56,002 bases of DNA from Bacillota bacterium (GTDB lineage Bacteria > Bacillota > Clostridia > Lachnospirales > Lachnospiraceae), in assembly GCA_023411225.1 (NCBI GenBank), contig JAEYPA010000084.1, positions 1 through 56,002 of the forward strand. The letters run 5' to 3'. A program made the translations under genes and the position numbers. Numbering within the stretch: position 1 is the first letter of the stretch; the number at the start of each line of letters is the position of its first letter. Below are positions 18,405 through 27,064 of the stretch, in pieces. The notes under the pieces were generated by a model that searched no databases, was not told where the DNA came from, and saw only the letters and a program-made list of their open reading frames with translations.

Positions 18405-19571
18405 CTACCCTTCGTTGCCTTCATTCCTTGGTCGTTTTGGTGGTTTCGGACCTAGGAAGGAATAAAAATAAGTCTTTATCATACCATTATAAATCTTTCT
18501 ATTCTTATCTGCTTTACGTCCCATATATTTTTCAGCATCTTCATAACTAGTAATCATGTAACAAGACCAACTGTCCAGTTCCTTATATACTCGTCCTATT
18601 TCAGTATATAAAGCCGGCAAATTCTCTTTTTCCTCTAGTCTTTCGCCATAAGGTGGATTCGTTATAATAAATCCGTATTTTTTAGGATGGCTTAAATCCC
18701 CAACATCTCTCTGTTGAAAATGAATATATTGGTCCACTCCTGCCACCTTGGCATTTTCTCTAGCAACCTTAATAACTTCCGGATCCAAATCATAGCCTTG
18801 AATATTCATAGTGACATCCTCACGAATATTATCATTGGCTTCTTCAATTGCTTGATACCACAATTTCTTATTTATAATGTGGGTCCACTCCTCAGCAGAG
18901 AATTCTCGATTCATTCCGGGAGCTATATTGGCCCCTATCATAGCTGCCTCAATTGGAATGGTCCCACTTCCGCAAAATGGATCTACTAAAACACGATCTT
19001 TATTCCATGGTGTCAGCATAATTAAAGCTGCTGCCAGACATTCTGAAACAGGTGCTTTTGCAACAAGCTTACGATACCCTCTTTTATGAAGAGAATCACC
19101 AGTCGTATCGATAGATACAGTGACAATATCCTTTATAATTGTAACACGAACCTTAAATTCTATACCTGTCTCCTCAAACCAGTCCTTTTTATAATGGGAT
19201 TTCATTCGTTCCACCATAGCTTTCTTCATAATGGATTGAATATCTGAAGAGCTAAATAACGCACTCTTAATGGAATTCGCCTTTACTACATTAAATTTAC
19301 TATCTGGCAAAAAATAATTTTCCCATGGAATTTTTTTTGTTGCCTCAAAGAGTTCCTCAAAGGTGGTGGCTTTAAATTGGCCAACCTTTAGTAATACTCT
19401 CTCCGCTGTTCTTAAGAAAATATTACCACGGCAGATTGCATCCGCCTCTCCTTTAAAAATTACCTTTCCGTCTTCTACGGATACAATTTCATAACCCAGA
19501 TTCTGAATTTCTCTTTTTAGTACAGACTCACATCCAAAATGACAGGGTGCTATTAATTCATATTTCTCCAT
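18405..19571 (-). CDS. THUMP-domain class I rRNA methyltransferase (RlmL/YpsC type)
   Basis: 388 aa. An N-terminal ferredoxin-like plus THUMP RNA-binding region (residues about 1-155) is followed by a Rossmann methyltransferase. It shows PFCGSGTIPIEAAMIG (SAM motif I, about 200) and the NPPYGERL catalytic motif (about 306) of base N-methyltransferases. This group methylates guanine N2 in 23S rRNA; the exact position is inferred only. It is the first gene of the methyltransferase-rdgB-phosphodiesterase set. Confidence 0.92.
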   Translation of the reverse strand: MEKYELIAPCHFGCESVLKREIQNLGYEIVSVEDGKVIFKGEADAICRGNIFLRTAERVLLKVGQFKATTFEELFEATKKIPWENYFLPDSKFNVVKANSIKSALFSSSDIQSIMKKAMVERMKSHYKKDWFEETGIEFKVRVTIIKDIVTVSIDTTGDSLHKRGYRKLVAKAPVSECLAAALIMLTPWNKDRVLVDPFCGSGTIPIEAAMIGANIAPGMNREFSAEEWTHIINKKLWYQAIEEANDNIREDVTMNIQGYDLDPEVIKVARENAKVAGVDQYIHFQQRDVGDLSHPKKYGFIITNPPYGERLEEKENLPALYTEIGRVYKELDSWSCYMITSYEDAEKYMGRKADKNRKIYNGMIKTYFYSFLGPKPPKRPRNEGNEG

Positions 19572-19678
19572 TTGTTCTCCTTATTGCTTTTCCTAGGGAT
19601 TTTGACATAATAAGTCTATTCCCAATCCATAAACTAATCATTATCATATAGTATTTTTTCAGTAACGTCAATTATAAT

Positions 19679-19981
19679 TCAATCTTTTACCAGTGTCCCT
19701 CGATATGCACATATCCCACCATAAACACTATAACAGCAACAATTGATTCTAAGACTTCTAGCACACATAAGGCTGTGACTGCCTCTTGAACAGTATAGTA
19801 CTATCTCTTTGTACCCGGCAAACTGTTGTGTTTGTCTTTCTATTCTTTCGATAGGTATATTTACAGCAGATGGAACATGGCCCTTCGCATACTCGGCATA
19901 ATCTCTCAAATCTACTATGAGACATCCCGGTTTATTTATATATTGAGAGAGGGTTTTTGCTGGAATGGTATCACAATACAT
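19679..19981 (-). CDS. Single-domain rhodanese-like protein
   Basis: 100 aa, the size of a stand-alone rhodanese. The CH2A region VDLRDYAEYAKGHVPSAVNIP and the active-site loop CSRGSHS with the catalytic Cys at about residue 71 are clear. It would carry a persulfide in sulfur transfer. The C-terminal fifth is Cys-rich (RINCCCYSVYGGIC), unusual for the family, and may bind metal or simply have drifted. A good promoter lies upstream at 20008-20037. Confidence 0.85.
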   Translation of the reverse strand: MYCDTIPAKTLSQYINKPGCLIVDLRDYAEYAKGHVPSAVNIPIERIERQTQQFAGYKEIVLYCSRGSHSLMCARSLRINCCCYSVYGGICAYRGTLVKD

Positions 19982-20007
19982 AAAACCATATCCTCGTTTT
20001 AGTGTAC

Positions 20008-20037
20008 TATATAGTATAATATGGTCTTTTTTGTCAA
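20008..20037 (-). promoter_or_regulatory. Promoter of the rhodanese gene
   Basis: Minus strand TTGACA (20037-20032), 18-bp spacer, TATATA (20013-20008). About 27 bp lie between the -10 and the start codon, with GAGG in between. Confidence 0.6.
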
Positions 20038-20083
20038 ATGTGACTTACCTTTCGCATACAATTTAAAATAAGTATAAGAAAAA

Positions 20084-20140
20084 ATGCCTCATCTTATAGT
20101 AAACCATTTAATTACAAATGTTTTGCTATACGAGAGGCAT
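20084..20140 (-). terminator. Long stem-loop terminator after the Asn/Ser-rich gene
   Basis: ATGCCTC and GAGGCAT close a long imperfect stem (inner GTATAG/CTATA), followed on the minus strand by TTTTTTC. Confidence 0.65.
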
Positions 20141-20187
20141 CTAATCATTTATACCATTACTGTTCTTCCTAGGTACACAGAACTAGT

Positions 20188-20526
20188 TTATTTGCAGTTT
20201 TCACTGTTTCTAAAATTGTTGTTGTTATATGAGTTTCTAGATCTGTTGTTGGAAGTTGTATTGGATGAATTATTGGATGAATTGTTGCTGCTATTGTTGC
20301 TACTATTATTGTTACTGCTGCTATTGTTGGAGTTATTGCTAGAGTTGTTGGAGCTGTTGTTACTACTATAATTGCTGCTGTTGTTGGAGCTATTATTTGA
20401 GCTAGTATTTGTACTATTATTGCCACTGTAATTGCTTGAATTATTGGAGCTGTTATTACTTGTGTAATTAGAAGAATTACGTGAATTGTTACTAGTTGAA
20501 TTTCTGCTGTTATTGCTTGTAGACAT
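20188..20526 (-). CDS. Asn/Ser-only low-complexity protein
   Basis: 112 aa from the ATG at 20526, which has AGGAGGT at 6 nt; the frame itself continues 7 codons upstream without a better site. Nearly the whole protein is built of Asn and Ser in SSNN-type units, with scattered Thr, Tyr, Arg and Gly; only the last 15 residues (RSRNSYNNNNFRNSENCK) differ. There is no signal peptide or membrane segment. Such composition is disordered and prion-like. Spore or cell-surface roles are possible but not shown. The DNA is AAC/AAT/AGC/TCC triplets, so the two other frames are also open and give artefact Leu-rich or Thr/Ile-rich proteins. Its clean ribosome site and terminator argue that it is expressed. 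Confidence 0.75.
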   Translation of the reverse strand: MSTSNNSRNSTSNNSRNSSNYTSNNSSNNSSNYSGNNSTNTSSNNSSNNSSNYSSNNSSNNSSNNSNNSSSNNNSSNNSSNNSSNNSSNTTSNNRSRNSYNNNNFRNSENCK

Positions 20527-20700
20527 AATGCTACCTCCTAAAATCAAAAATGAATTTTTGTTACACGATTATTATGCTAAATTAATCAAAGGATTATTCA
20601 TTATTTTTAATTCAACTGTTAATTATTTTTAACACTAATCCGATAAGATTATTGGGGTTTACACATTTAACCGATACTTAGACTAGGAAAGGTTGATAAG

Positions 20701-21792
20701 ATGAAACATAACTCTGTAAGAATTACATTGAATCAAGTGCAAATTGGAATGATAAGCGCTGAGAATATATACAATTCCTCTGGTCTTTTACTTGTGCCTA
20801 AAGATGCTTCTATCAACCAGACTCACCTATTTCGTATGAAATTATATCAAATCTTTAATATTCTTGTTTACAATAACGACTTATTAATAAATCAACCCTC
20901 CAATACCACAGATCAGAAAATACTGCCTAATAACATTACCAATAATAAGGCCTTTATATCCTTTATGAGACGCTATGACCAAGCTATTTTGGACATAAAA
21001 TCCATGATTGACGCCCTAATAAATGGCGATGATTGTCAGGACAAGCTGTTTCAAACCTGTTCTGATGTATTAAACTCCATGGATAATAAAAATCTATTAT
21101 TTGAGTATCTTTACCATATAAAATGTAAAAAATTAGATGATTCTGTTTATATTCATTCTCTAAATGTTGCTTTGCTATGTAATATTTTTGGTGATTGGCT
21201 CAGTCTATCAGATAATAAGCTAAAAGAGCTTACTTTATCCGGTCTCTTACATGATGTAGGTAGATGTGAAATTGATTCAGATATACTTAACAAGCCAGGT
21301 AAACTGACGCCTCAGGAATTTGATATTATAAAAATGCATCCTCTTAATGGCTTCAGAAAATTTAAGGAAACCAACCTTAGCTATGGAATTAAAATGGCCA
21401 TTCTTCAACACCACGAAAAATTGGATGGTAGTGGTTATCCTTTCGGTTTTTGCAAGGAACAGATTCATGACTACGCTAATATTGTAGCCATTACGGATAT
21501 GTATGAGGCAATGACCTCAGACCGTACCTACCACAAGCGAATTCCACCATTTATGGTATTAGATATCTTTGAAAAGGATGGTTATAATGTTTTAGATACT
21601 CATTTTCTGTCGGTATTTCTTGAAAATGTTGCCTTACTATACATCGGGAAATCTGTAATTCTTAATAATGGAGAAAGTGGTAAAATCGTATTTATTAATA
21701 GAAAGACACCCTCACGTCCATTAATTCAAGTAGGCAGTAAAATCTATAATTTAGAGTTTGAGATATCTCTTGAGGTAACCGATGTTCTATAA
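20701..21792 (+). CDS. HD-GYP domain protein (probable cyclic-di-GMP phosphodiesterase)
   Basis: 363 aa. Residues about 140-300 form an HD-GYP domain: HSLNVALL, the HD dyad as GLLHDVGRCEID, KMHP, QHHEKLDGSGYP (the GYP motif) and AITDMYEAMTSDR. The N-terminal 130 residues have no recognised sensor; the C-terminal 60 residues (YIGKSVILNNGESGKIVFI) form a small beta unit common in clostridial HD-GYP proteins. It should hydrolyse cyclic-di-GMP, linking it to motility or surface control; motAB are 4 kb away. The start has GGAAAGG upstream. All catalytic residues appear to be present. Confidence 0.92.
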   Translation: MKHNSVRITLNQVQIGMISAENIYNSSGLLLVPKDASINQTHLFRMKLYQIFNILVYNNDLLINQPSNTTDQKILPNNITNNKAFISFMRRYDQAILDIKSMIDALINGDDCQDKLFQTCSDVLNSMDNKNLLFEYLYHIKCKKLDDSVYIHSLNVALLCNIFGDWLSLSDNKLKELTLSGLLHDVGRCEIDSDILNKPGKLTPQEFDIIKMHPLNGFRKFKETNLSYGIKMAILQHHEKLDGSGYPFGFCKEQIHDYANIVAITDMYEAMTSDRTYHKRIPPFMVLDIFEKDGYNVLDTHFLSVFLENVALLYIGKSVILNNGESGKIVFINRKTPSRPLIQVGSKIYNLEFEISLEVTDVL

Positions 21793-21909
21793 ATTTACCT
21801 ATGATTACATCCTTCTATTGTAAAGTGTTAGTCATATCTTACTAAATAGTCGCATAACTTTTACCATTTTCCTTGTTTAATAATTTTTATCTATATTTTA
21901 AATTAACTG

Positions 21910-21938
21910 TTGCTTTTTATTTATTTCCAGTATATAAT
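21910..21938 (+). promoter_or_regulatory. Promoter of a candidate small RNA
   Basis: TTGCTT, a 17-bp spacer and a perfect TATAAT, not followed by any reading frame on this strand. Confidence 0.55.
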
Positions 21939-21944
21939 GAGAAT

Positions 21945-22056
21945 GTGTTAAAAGTTCATGCGAGTGAACTTTTTGATACACACTATATAACCCCTTATTA
22001 ATTATTTATACTCCCCTCATCGAAACACCGCCTTGGCTCCCCCTTGGCGGTGTTTC
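21945..22056 (+). ncRNA. Candidate small RNA with C-rich unpaired regions
   Basis: The predicted transcript begins with a hairpin (AAAAGTTCA/TGAACTTTT inside a GTGT/ACAC clamp, 21945-21981). It then has a single-stranded AU-rich stretch carrying ACCCCTT and CTCCCCTC, and ends in an 11-bp stem (22022-22032 with 22046-22056) whose loop holds CTCCCCCTT. Three C-rich runs in open positions resemble the anti-Shine-Dalgarno patches of known Firmicute regulatory RNAs such as RsaE/RoxS. The weak point is the poor T tail after the last stem. It sits between the HD-GYP gene and the converging DUF1700 gene, so the last stem could instead be a terminator for either. Confidence 0.35.
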
Positions 22057-22102
22057 ACTTTGTATTTATATTGATTTATTCCTTTTACTAAGTTCTTCTT
22101 AG

Positions 22103-22570
22103 CTATCGTCTTCTAAATATCCCAGCAAAAAGGAACACCAAGAAAAAGATTATTAATACTGGTAAGAATAAGCGCAAAGCAAAAGATACTGCTCTTATCA
22201 ACAGCATAATAATTACTACTACTAAGATGATTGATACTACTCCCATAACCTTTAATTTGATGGAATTTATCCTAGATTGACCCTTCTTCATATTAGAATT
22301 TCCCCCGTTTCCATAAGCCTCTTCATAAGGTTCTTCATATTGTGCACGCCCATTCCCATGAGGCACCTTGTGAGACATCTTATAAGTTTCAATTATGTTC
22401 ATTGCGATTAGACGTGGATCACCCACCTCATTAATTTTTCTACGCTCCTCTTCTTCCGAATCAGAGGAAATATATTCTGAATAAAATCTTATATTACTTT
22501 GCACCTCATCTATAGGAACCTCACCAGATAGATTTCGTCGTAAGCTATCTAAAAATTCATTCTTGTTCAT
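22103..22570 (-). CDS. DUF1700 membrane protein
   Basis: 155 aa from the ATG at 22570 (GAGGTGG); the frame extends to 22657 without a ribosome site. The N-terminal 60 residues (MNKNEFLDSLRRNLSG, then FYSEYISS and EEERRKINEVGDPRLIA) are the DUF1700 helical region. A Gly/Glu/Tyr/Asn-rich linker and two C-terminal transmembrane helices ending in FRRR follow. DUF1700 proteins are often encoded with PadR regulators; none is seen here. Function unknown. Confidence 0.85.
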   Translation of the reverse strand: MNKNEFLDSLRRNLSGEVPIDEVQSNIRFYSEYISSDSEEEERRKINEVGDPRLIAMNIIETYKMSHKVPHGNGRAQYEEPYEEAYGNGGNSNMKKGQSRINSIKLKVMGVVSIILVVVIIMLLIRAVSFALRLFLPVLIIFFLVFLFAGIFRRR

Positions 22571-22809
22571 AGGCCACCTCTTCTCCTTTAGCATGTTATC
22601 GATCTTAATTTCAACTATTCTAGCATAATGAGTCTTTTTAGTAAATAAGAGAACCATTAAAGAATTCTAAATTCTTATTAATTGTTAAAATATCTTACGA
22701 TTCTATAAAAAATTTACATAAGTCTTCTCAAATATAGGTATTTATTATATAATAATCATTGCATTTTTATCCATAAAATGAATTATAAAGTGTTAAGAAA
22801 GGTCCCCTC

Positions 22810-23496
22810 ATGAAGCACATTATATTAAAATTACTTAATTTTATACCACGTTATACAATTATCCCACTAATTATAGTATTTTCGTGTCAGTCTGGAATAT
22901 ACTTTGGAACAAAACTGATTAATTCCAACCTAAAACACTACGATTTGACTACAGATTTTGACCTTGCAACTCCCTTTATAACCTGGTTTTCAATAATTTA
23001 CCTTGGTTGCTATATATTTTGGGCTATTAACTATATGTTGGCCGGAAAGGTTGGCAAAGAATATTTCTATAAATTTGTTACTAATATATTTACAGGATAC
23101 TTAATTTGTGGGACAATTTTTATTATTCTTCCAACTACTATAACTAGACCATCTTTGGATAACATCTATGGGTTTGGCAAGATTTTTGTCCGATACGTAT
23201 ACTCTACAGATACTCCAGTTAACCTATTTCCTTCCATGCATTGTCTGATAAGTTGGTACTGCTATCTAGGGGTGAAAGGTCAACCAGCCATTAAAAAATC
23301 GTATCAAATCTTTTCCCTTATTTTTGCTATCCTAGTATGTATCTCTACTTTAGTTATTAAACAGCACTATATTGCAGATGTAGTAAGTGGAATACTCATT
23401 GCAGAATTGACTTATCATATTGTAATGAAAAAAGCCTCAGGCAGCATGCTTTCTCGTTTCTTTGAGGGAATAAATAAACGCCTACATTTAGACTAA
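22810..23496 (+). CDS. PAP2-family membrane phosphatase
   Basis: 228 aa with about six transmembrane segments. The phosphatidic-acid phosphatase type 2 motifs are partly visible: PSMHC (about residue 141) and KQHYIADVVSG (about 189) supply the two catalytic His. The family dephosphorylates lipid phosphates such as undecaprenyl pyrophosphate or phosphatidate. The start has AAAGG. Monocistronic, ending in the shared hairpin at 23506-23539. Confidence 0.85.
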   Translation: MKHIILKLLNFIPRYTIIPLIIVFSCQSGIYFGTKLINSNLKHYDLTTDFDLATPFITWFSIIYLGCYIFWAINYMLAGKVGKEYFYKFVTNIFTGYLICGTIFIILPTTITRPSLDNIYGFGKIFVRYVYSTDTPVNLFPSMHCLISWYCYLGVKGQPAIKKSYQIFSLIFAILVCISTLVIKQHYIADVVSGILIAELTYHIVMKKASGSMLSRFFEGINKRLHLD

Positions 23497-23505
23497 TATT
23501 TTATA

Positions 23506-23539
23506 AAAATAGGACTTCCTATCTTGGAAGTCCTATTTT
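23506..23539 (+). terminator. Bidirectional terminator between PAP2 and TPR genes
   Basis: AAAATAGGACTTCC pairs perfectly with GGAAGTCCTATTTT (6-nt loop). It overlaps the last codons of the TPR gene. Confidence 0.85.
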
Positions 23540-24472
23540 GCCATAATAACTCGGATCATTATAGAAATACATTTTCTTATGTAAAATAGGGCTTATTTGT
23601 AAATCAGGAATATATTCCTGGCTATTATTACTATTAACCTTCTCTAATACTTCTTTACATTGTTTCATCCACTGTTCCTTATCATGACAGGTTGGATTGT
23701 TTAAACACTTCTTTAGAAAATAGTCGGCCAGTTTATTCTTTTCCACCAAATACAAAGAACGAAGCACAACTTCTACATCTATAATCCGTAAACCATTCTC
23801 TTTGCTTAATGCCAAGCAGTTTCTATCAATGTAATCATACTCCTGACAGATAAATGCAAGCTGAAGTAAGTCCATATCTACTTCCTTATACGTACTTATA
23901 TAATTTCTATAATGTTCTTTAGCCAATTGTATACATCCACTCAAAGCATATACATAGATAAGTAAGAGAGAGGCTTGTCTTTTATATTCTCCCCTTAATG
24001 AGCGAATCGCTTTATTAAGATAAGGAACTGCCTTCTCATACTGCTTTAAATAGCTATATTGAACCGCTAAATTATAGTATAACTCTGGTCTCTTTCTTAT
24101 TTTAAACGCCTTCTTATAATAAAACAAAGCTTCCCTATAGCTCTCATTCTGAAAAGCCATGTACCCCAATGAACAAGCAGCTCTTACGTTAGGTTTTCTT
24201 TGATTAGAAATCGTATAATAATACTTAACCATATCAATGTTACTCTCTATCCTGATAAAATGAAAATGTCTTATCGTTATACCATGCTCTTCATAAAAAG
24301 CAGCTAAATTGTTTGCTGTAACTGCAGTATGGTATAACCATTCAAACATTGTAAAAATGAATTCTGCAAGTTTATTATATCCAGCCTGAGCAAGCCGCTC
24401 AATGGATGGATATAAGGATTTACACTGATTGTAATACAGAGTGATTCCTCCTAATCCTCTCAATTTACTCAA
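23519..24472 (-). CDS. Tetratricopeptide-repeat protein
   Basis: 317 aa if the TTG at 24472 is the start. No ATG is available near the 5' end; a second TTG three codons in, or a CTG after GGAGG at about 24440, are alternatives. Residues about 95-190 hold two to three TPR units (ACSLGYMAFQNESYREALFY, LYYNLAVQYSYLKQYEKAVPYL). The remainder is helical and Cys/Tyr-rich, with no signal peptide. It is probably a cytoplasmic scaffold or adaptor. It follows motB by about 100 bp with a hairpin in between. The partner is unknown. Confidence 0.75.
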   Translation of the reverse strand: MSKLRGLGGITLYYNQCKSLYPSIERLAQAGYNKLAEFIFTMFEWLYHTAVTANNLAAFYEEHGITIRHFHFIRIESNIDMVKYYYTISNQRKPNVRAACSLGYMAFQNESYREALFYYKKAFKIRKRPELYYNLAVQYSYLKQYEKAVPYLNKAIRSLRGEYKRQASLLLIYVYALSGCIQLAKEHYRNYISTYKEVDMDLLQLAFICQEYDYIDRNCLALSKENGLRIIDVEVVLRSLYLVEKNKLADYFLKKCLNNPTCHDKEQWMKQCKEVLEKVNSNNSQEYIPDLQISPILHKKMYFYNDPSYYGKIGLPR

Positions 24473-24532
24473 CTTATGTGCTATACTATAGATTAACTAT
24501 AACCCATATATTGGAAATCTTCAAGTAAAAGA

Positions 24533-24557
24533 TAGGATAGGCAAAATGCCTACCCTA
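24533..24557 (-). terminator. Terminator after motB
   Basis: TAGGGTAGGC pairs with GCCTATCCTA (one mismatch, loop ATTTT), then TCTTTTAC on the minus strand. Confidence 0.55.
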
Positions 24558-24571
24558 AAAAATACTAACAA

Positions 24572-25357
24572 TCAATACAATATTACTATATCTACTCTTC
24601 TATTTTTTTGCCTTCCTTCTTTCGTATTATTACTGACTACCGGTTTATACTCCCCATAGCCTATTGCTGATATTCTCTTTCCATCAATCTTACCTTGTTC
24701 CACTAAATATTCTGCAACATTACATGCTCTTGCAGTGGAGAGAGACCAGTTTGTAGGATACGAAACATTTTTACCAGGTTTTCTATTATCTGTATGTCCT
24801 TCGACAATAATCTGATTACCAAATCGGTTTAACAGTGGTGCAATTTTGTCCAATACTGCTTTTATTTTATCGGTTAATTGGGCTTCTCCACTTTCAAATG
24901 CAGTTTTATCTTTTAATGAAATAATTAATGTATTTGATGTAACCGATGTATCTAATATAACATTAGAATTAAGATTTGATACAGTACTGCCCAATTTATC
25001 TTTTAATTGCTCCATGTCATTTTTATTCGTAACATTATTAGAATCCTCGTTTGATGTGGCTGTTGGTTTAGGATTACTACTGGCAATTGGCTCCTTAGAA
25101 TTACTTGGGGGTAAAACAGATCTATCATGCTTGATATTAGGATCGATTACACTGTCGCCACCTTCATTACCAGACGATAAAACTCCATCACCTAAAGCAC
25201 TATTGAGTGACTGTGACAAATTCTCATACTTGCCTTTATCCATAATACTCATTGCATATAACACTACAAACAAAATCATAAGTAAGGTAATAAGATCTGA
25301 ATATGTAAGCAACCATCTTTCACTATTATCTTTCTTCTTTTTTGCTTTCTTTTTCAT
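24572..25357 (-). CDS. motB: Flagellar motor stator protein MotB
   Basis: 261 aa. A Lys-rich cytoplasmic N-terminus is followed by one transmembrane helix with the proton-binding Asp in LLTYSDLITLLMILFVVLY. A Ser/Asn/Pro-rich linker (about 65-125) and a C-terminal OmpA-like peptidoglycan-binding domain follow (VEGHTDNRKPG, SLSTARACNVAEYL, NRRVDIVIL). It anchors the stator and couples ion flow to rotation. Its start lies inside the motA 3' end (32-bp overlap), a sign of translational coupling. The Asp at the channel position is compatible with proton or sodium use. Confidence 0.94.
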   Translation of the reverse strand: MKKKAKKKKDNSERWLLTYSDLITLLMILFVVLYAMSIMDKGKYENLSQSLNSALGDGVLSSGNEGGDSVIDPNIKHDRSVLPPSNSKEPIASSNPKPTATSNEDSNNVTNKNDMEQLKDKLGSTVSNLNSNVILDTSVTSNTLIISLKDKTAFESGEAQLTDKIKAVLDKIAPLLNRFGNQIIVEGHTDNRKPGKNVSYPTNWSLSTARACNVAEYLVEQGKIDGKRISAIGYGEYKPVVSNNTKEGRQKNRRVDIVILY

Positions 25358-26099
25358 CCACTAAATATCCTTTCAGATGCTCTTTCATATACTCTGGGTT
25401 TCCTCCTGCTCTAAGCAAAAGAATTCCTTCTGTTATCATTTCTTTCGTTCTAACTTCGATACTACTTATTTCTTTTAACTTATTAGCAAGTGGTAACCAC
25501 AATATATTAGCAGAACCAACTCCATACAGGGTGGCAATAAATGCTACAGCTATCTTAGCGCCTAGCTCTCCTGGATCAGATAAATTGCCTAATACTTGTA
25601 CTAATCCCATAACCGTTCCTAACACTCCCATGGTGGGCGCAAAGCCTCCAGCTGCCTCAAATATTGCAATTCCTTTCTCACTTTCCTCTTCCATAGTTGT
25701 AATTCGATTCGCCAAAACCCTACGGATTCCCTCTTCCTCCATGCCATCACTTACTAAATGAATCCCAGTTGAAATGAAATCATCATACTTCCCGGAATTA
25801 GCCTCCTGCTCTAAAGATAATAAGCCTTCTCTTCTTGCTTTTTGTGACATTTCAACTAATTGTGTAATGATAGTTGGTCTTTCGTCTTTCTTGGTTCTAA
25901 ATGCTTTCATAAGAAGGCTTGGAAATCTTTTCAGCTGTTTTCCTGGAAAAGACACTCCAACTGCACCTAAAGTACCTCCAAATACAATAATCGCCGCTGT
26001 AGGTTGCAATAACGAACCAACTACACCTCCCTCTAATACAAAGGCTACAATTAATGCTATTAAAGTAAAAACCATACTAAATAAAGTAACTATATCCAT
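25326..26099 (-). CDS. motA: Flagellar motor stator protein MotA
   Basis: 257 aa with four transmembrane helices: two near the N-terminus (FSMVFTLIALIVAFVLEGGV and TAAIIVFGGTLGAVGV) and two at about 145-210. The cytoplasmic loop carries RRVLANRITTMEEES, which contacts the rotor. It pairs with MotB in an A5B2 ion channel. No other flagellar gene is in the window, so this is a detached motAB pair, as in many clostridia. The start has AGGAAGGAG upstream. Confidence 0.94.
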   Translation of the reverse strand: MDIVTLFSMVFTLIALIVAFVLEGGVVGSLLQPTAAIIVFGGTLGAVGVSFPGKQLKRFPSLLMKAFRTKKDERPTIITQLVEMSQKARREGLLSLEQEANSGKYDDFISTGIHLVSDGMEEEGIRRVLANRITTMEEESEKGIAIFEAAGGFAPTMGVLGTVMGLVQVLGNLSDPGELGAKIAVAFIATLYGVGSANILWLPLANKLKEISSIEVRTKEMITEGILLLRAGGNPEYMKEHLKGYLVDEKESKKEER

Positions 26100-26487
26100 G
26101 CCATTCTCCTTCCTGCTTATAGAGTCAATTTTATATTCTGCTTATATAAAATATCTACAAGAATAAATTTTATGCCAATTTAAAGAATTTATCGTTAATC
26201 TTTTGTTAATTTTTAGATTTTTATGTATTATATTGACTTCTTTATTATATACTCTTTTTTTTCAATTTCAACTAATATTTTCAGATTTCAACATGAATTT
26301 TATCTAGAGTTAGTATATTACGAAACATTAAAGGACTTTACATGAGGTGATTACCATAGTTAGAAAAATCTTGCTAATGGAAAATCAATTCATGAAAAGT
26401 CCTTTTTATATGATGCTATATATGTCCTTAAGTATAATATATCTTAAATTAAATATCTTATGGCATGGGTCAGCTTATTCCTCCTAA
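26100..26487. other. AT-rich intergenic region with a structured element
   Basis: No reading frame is supported. It contains the motA leader and the long hairpin element at 26330-26405. Confidence 0.6.
26330..26405 (+). repeat. 76-nt near-palindromic element (hairpin RNA or MITE-like)
   Basis: AAAGGACTTT at 26330-26339 pairs with AAAGTCCTTT at 26396-26405. Inner pairs (CATGA/TCATG; GATT/AATC; CCAT..TTAG/CTAA..TGG) continue almost to the centre, and T5 follows on the plus strand. No promoter is evident. It could be a small non-autonomous palindrome or a structured RNA. Confidence 0.45.
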
Positions 26488-26960
26488 TCACCTATCAATT
26501 TCTTTACTTGTGTTTCGTATAAGTAAATAATGATTTTTTTCAAAACACTTTTTACTTGCATAATTACTAACTTTTACTCTTCCAATAAGATATCGTATAT
26601 CATTCTTTTTACTAAGTTCTATAGATTTCTCTTCTATTAATTCTAATGTTCTTGTTCCTAGACCACATTTTCTATATCTAGCATCAATACTATACGATAT
26701 GATTAAGCCATTTTTTCTTCATTATAAGCAAGTCTTATGGTTCCATAATCAATAGTTCCATCTGTAAGAATGTAGAAATAGCAATTCTGGTCATTTAGCT
26801 TACCTTTGAGCCAAACAAGGTGATCTTCCCATATAATAGGTTTCGCTGAAAGCGAATTTTTTCTTGCATCTTCTTCATTAGACCAATCAAATAAAGTTTT
26901 TGCGTCCTTAATTTCCACTTTACGCAAATATAAATTGCTTATTTCTGCTACACTACTCAT
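26488..26960 (-). pseudogene. GNAT acetyltransferase, frameshifted at a poly-A tract
   Basis: The intact first 85 codons (26960 to 26703) begin a GNAT fold (NLYLRKVEIKDAKTLFDWSN, PIIWEDHLVWLKGKL) and end prematurely. In the next frame the protein continues NGLIISYSIDARYRKCGLGT, the acetyl-CoA-binding motif A, and ISKKCFEKNHY-like motif B to a stop at 26488, giving about 157 residues in all. The shift falls at a run of six A (minus strand, about 26709-26714); seven would restore the frame. The sequence resembles the GNAT domain fused to or found beside PseG in flagellin pseudaminic-acid pathways. Options are a real pseudogene, slippage-based phase variation, or a base-call error. Confidence 0.7.
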
Positions 26961-27064
26961 TTTCTCTTATCAACTCTCTTCCTCTAAAGTATTACAAATA
27001 CCTTGATTACAGTATATTATCTTGCTATCACATCTTCAAGAAAAATAAGGCTTTTATTTTATAA

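Noticed and set aside
20084..20426. Leu-rich plus-strand frame and Thr/Ile/Ala-rich minus frame over the Asn/Ser gene
   Set aside because: Both are by-products of the triplet repeat read in other frames; neither has a ribosome site matching the AGGAGGT used by the Asn/Ser frame.
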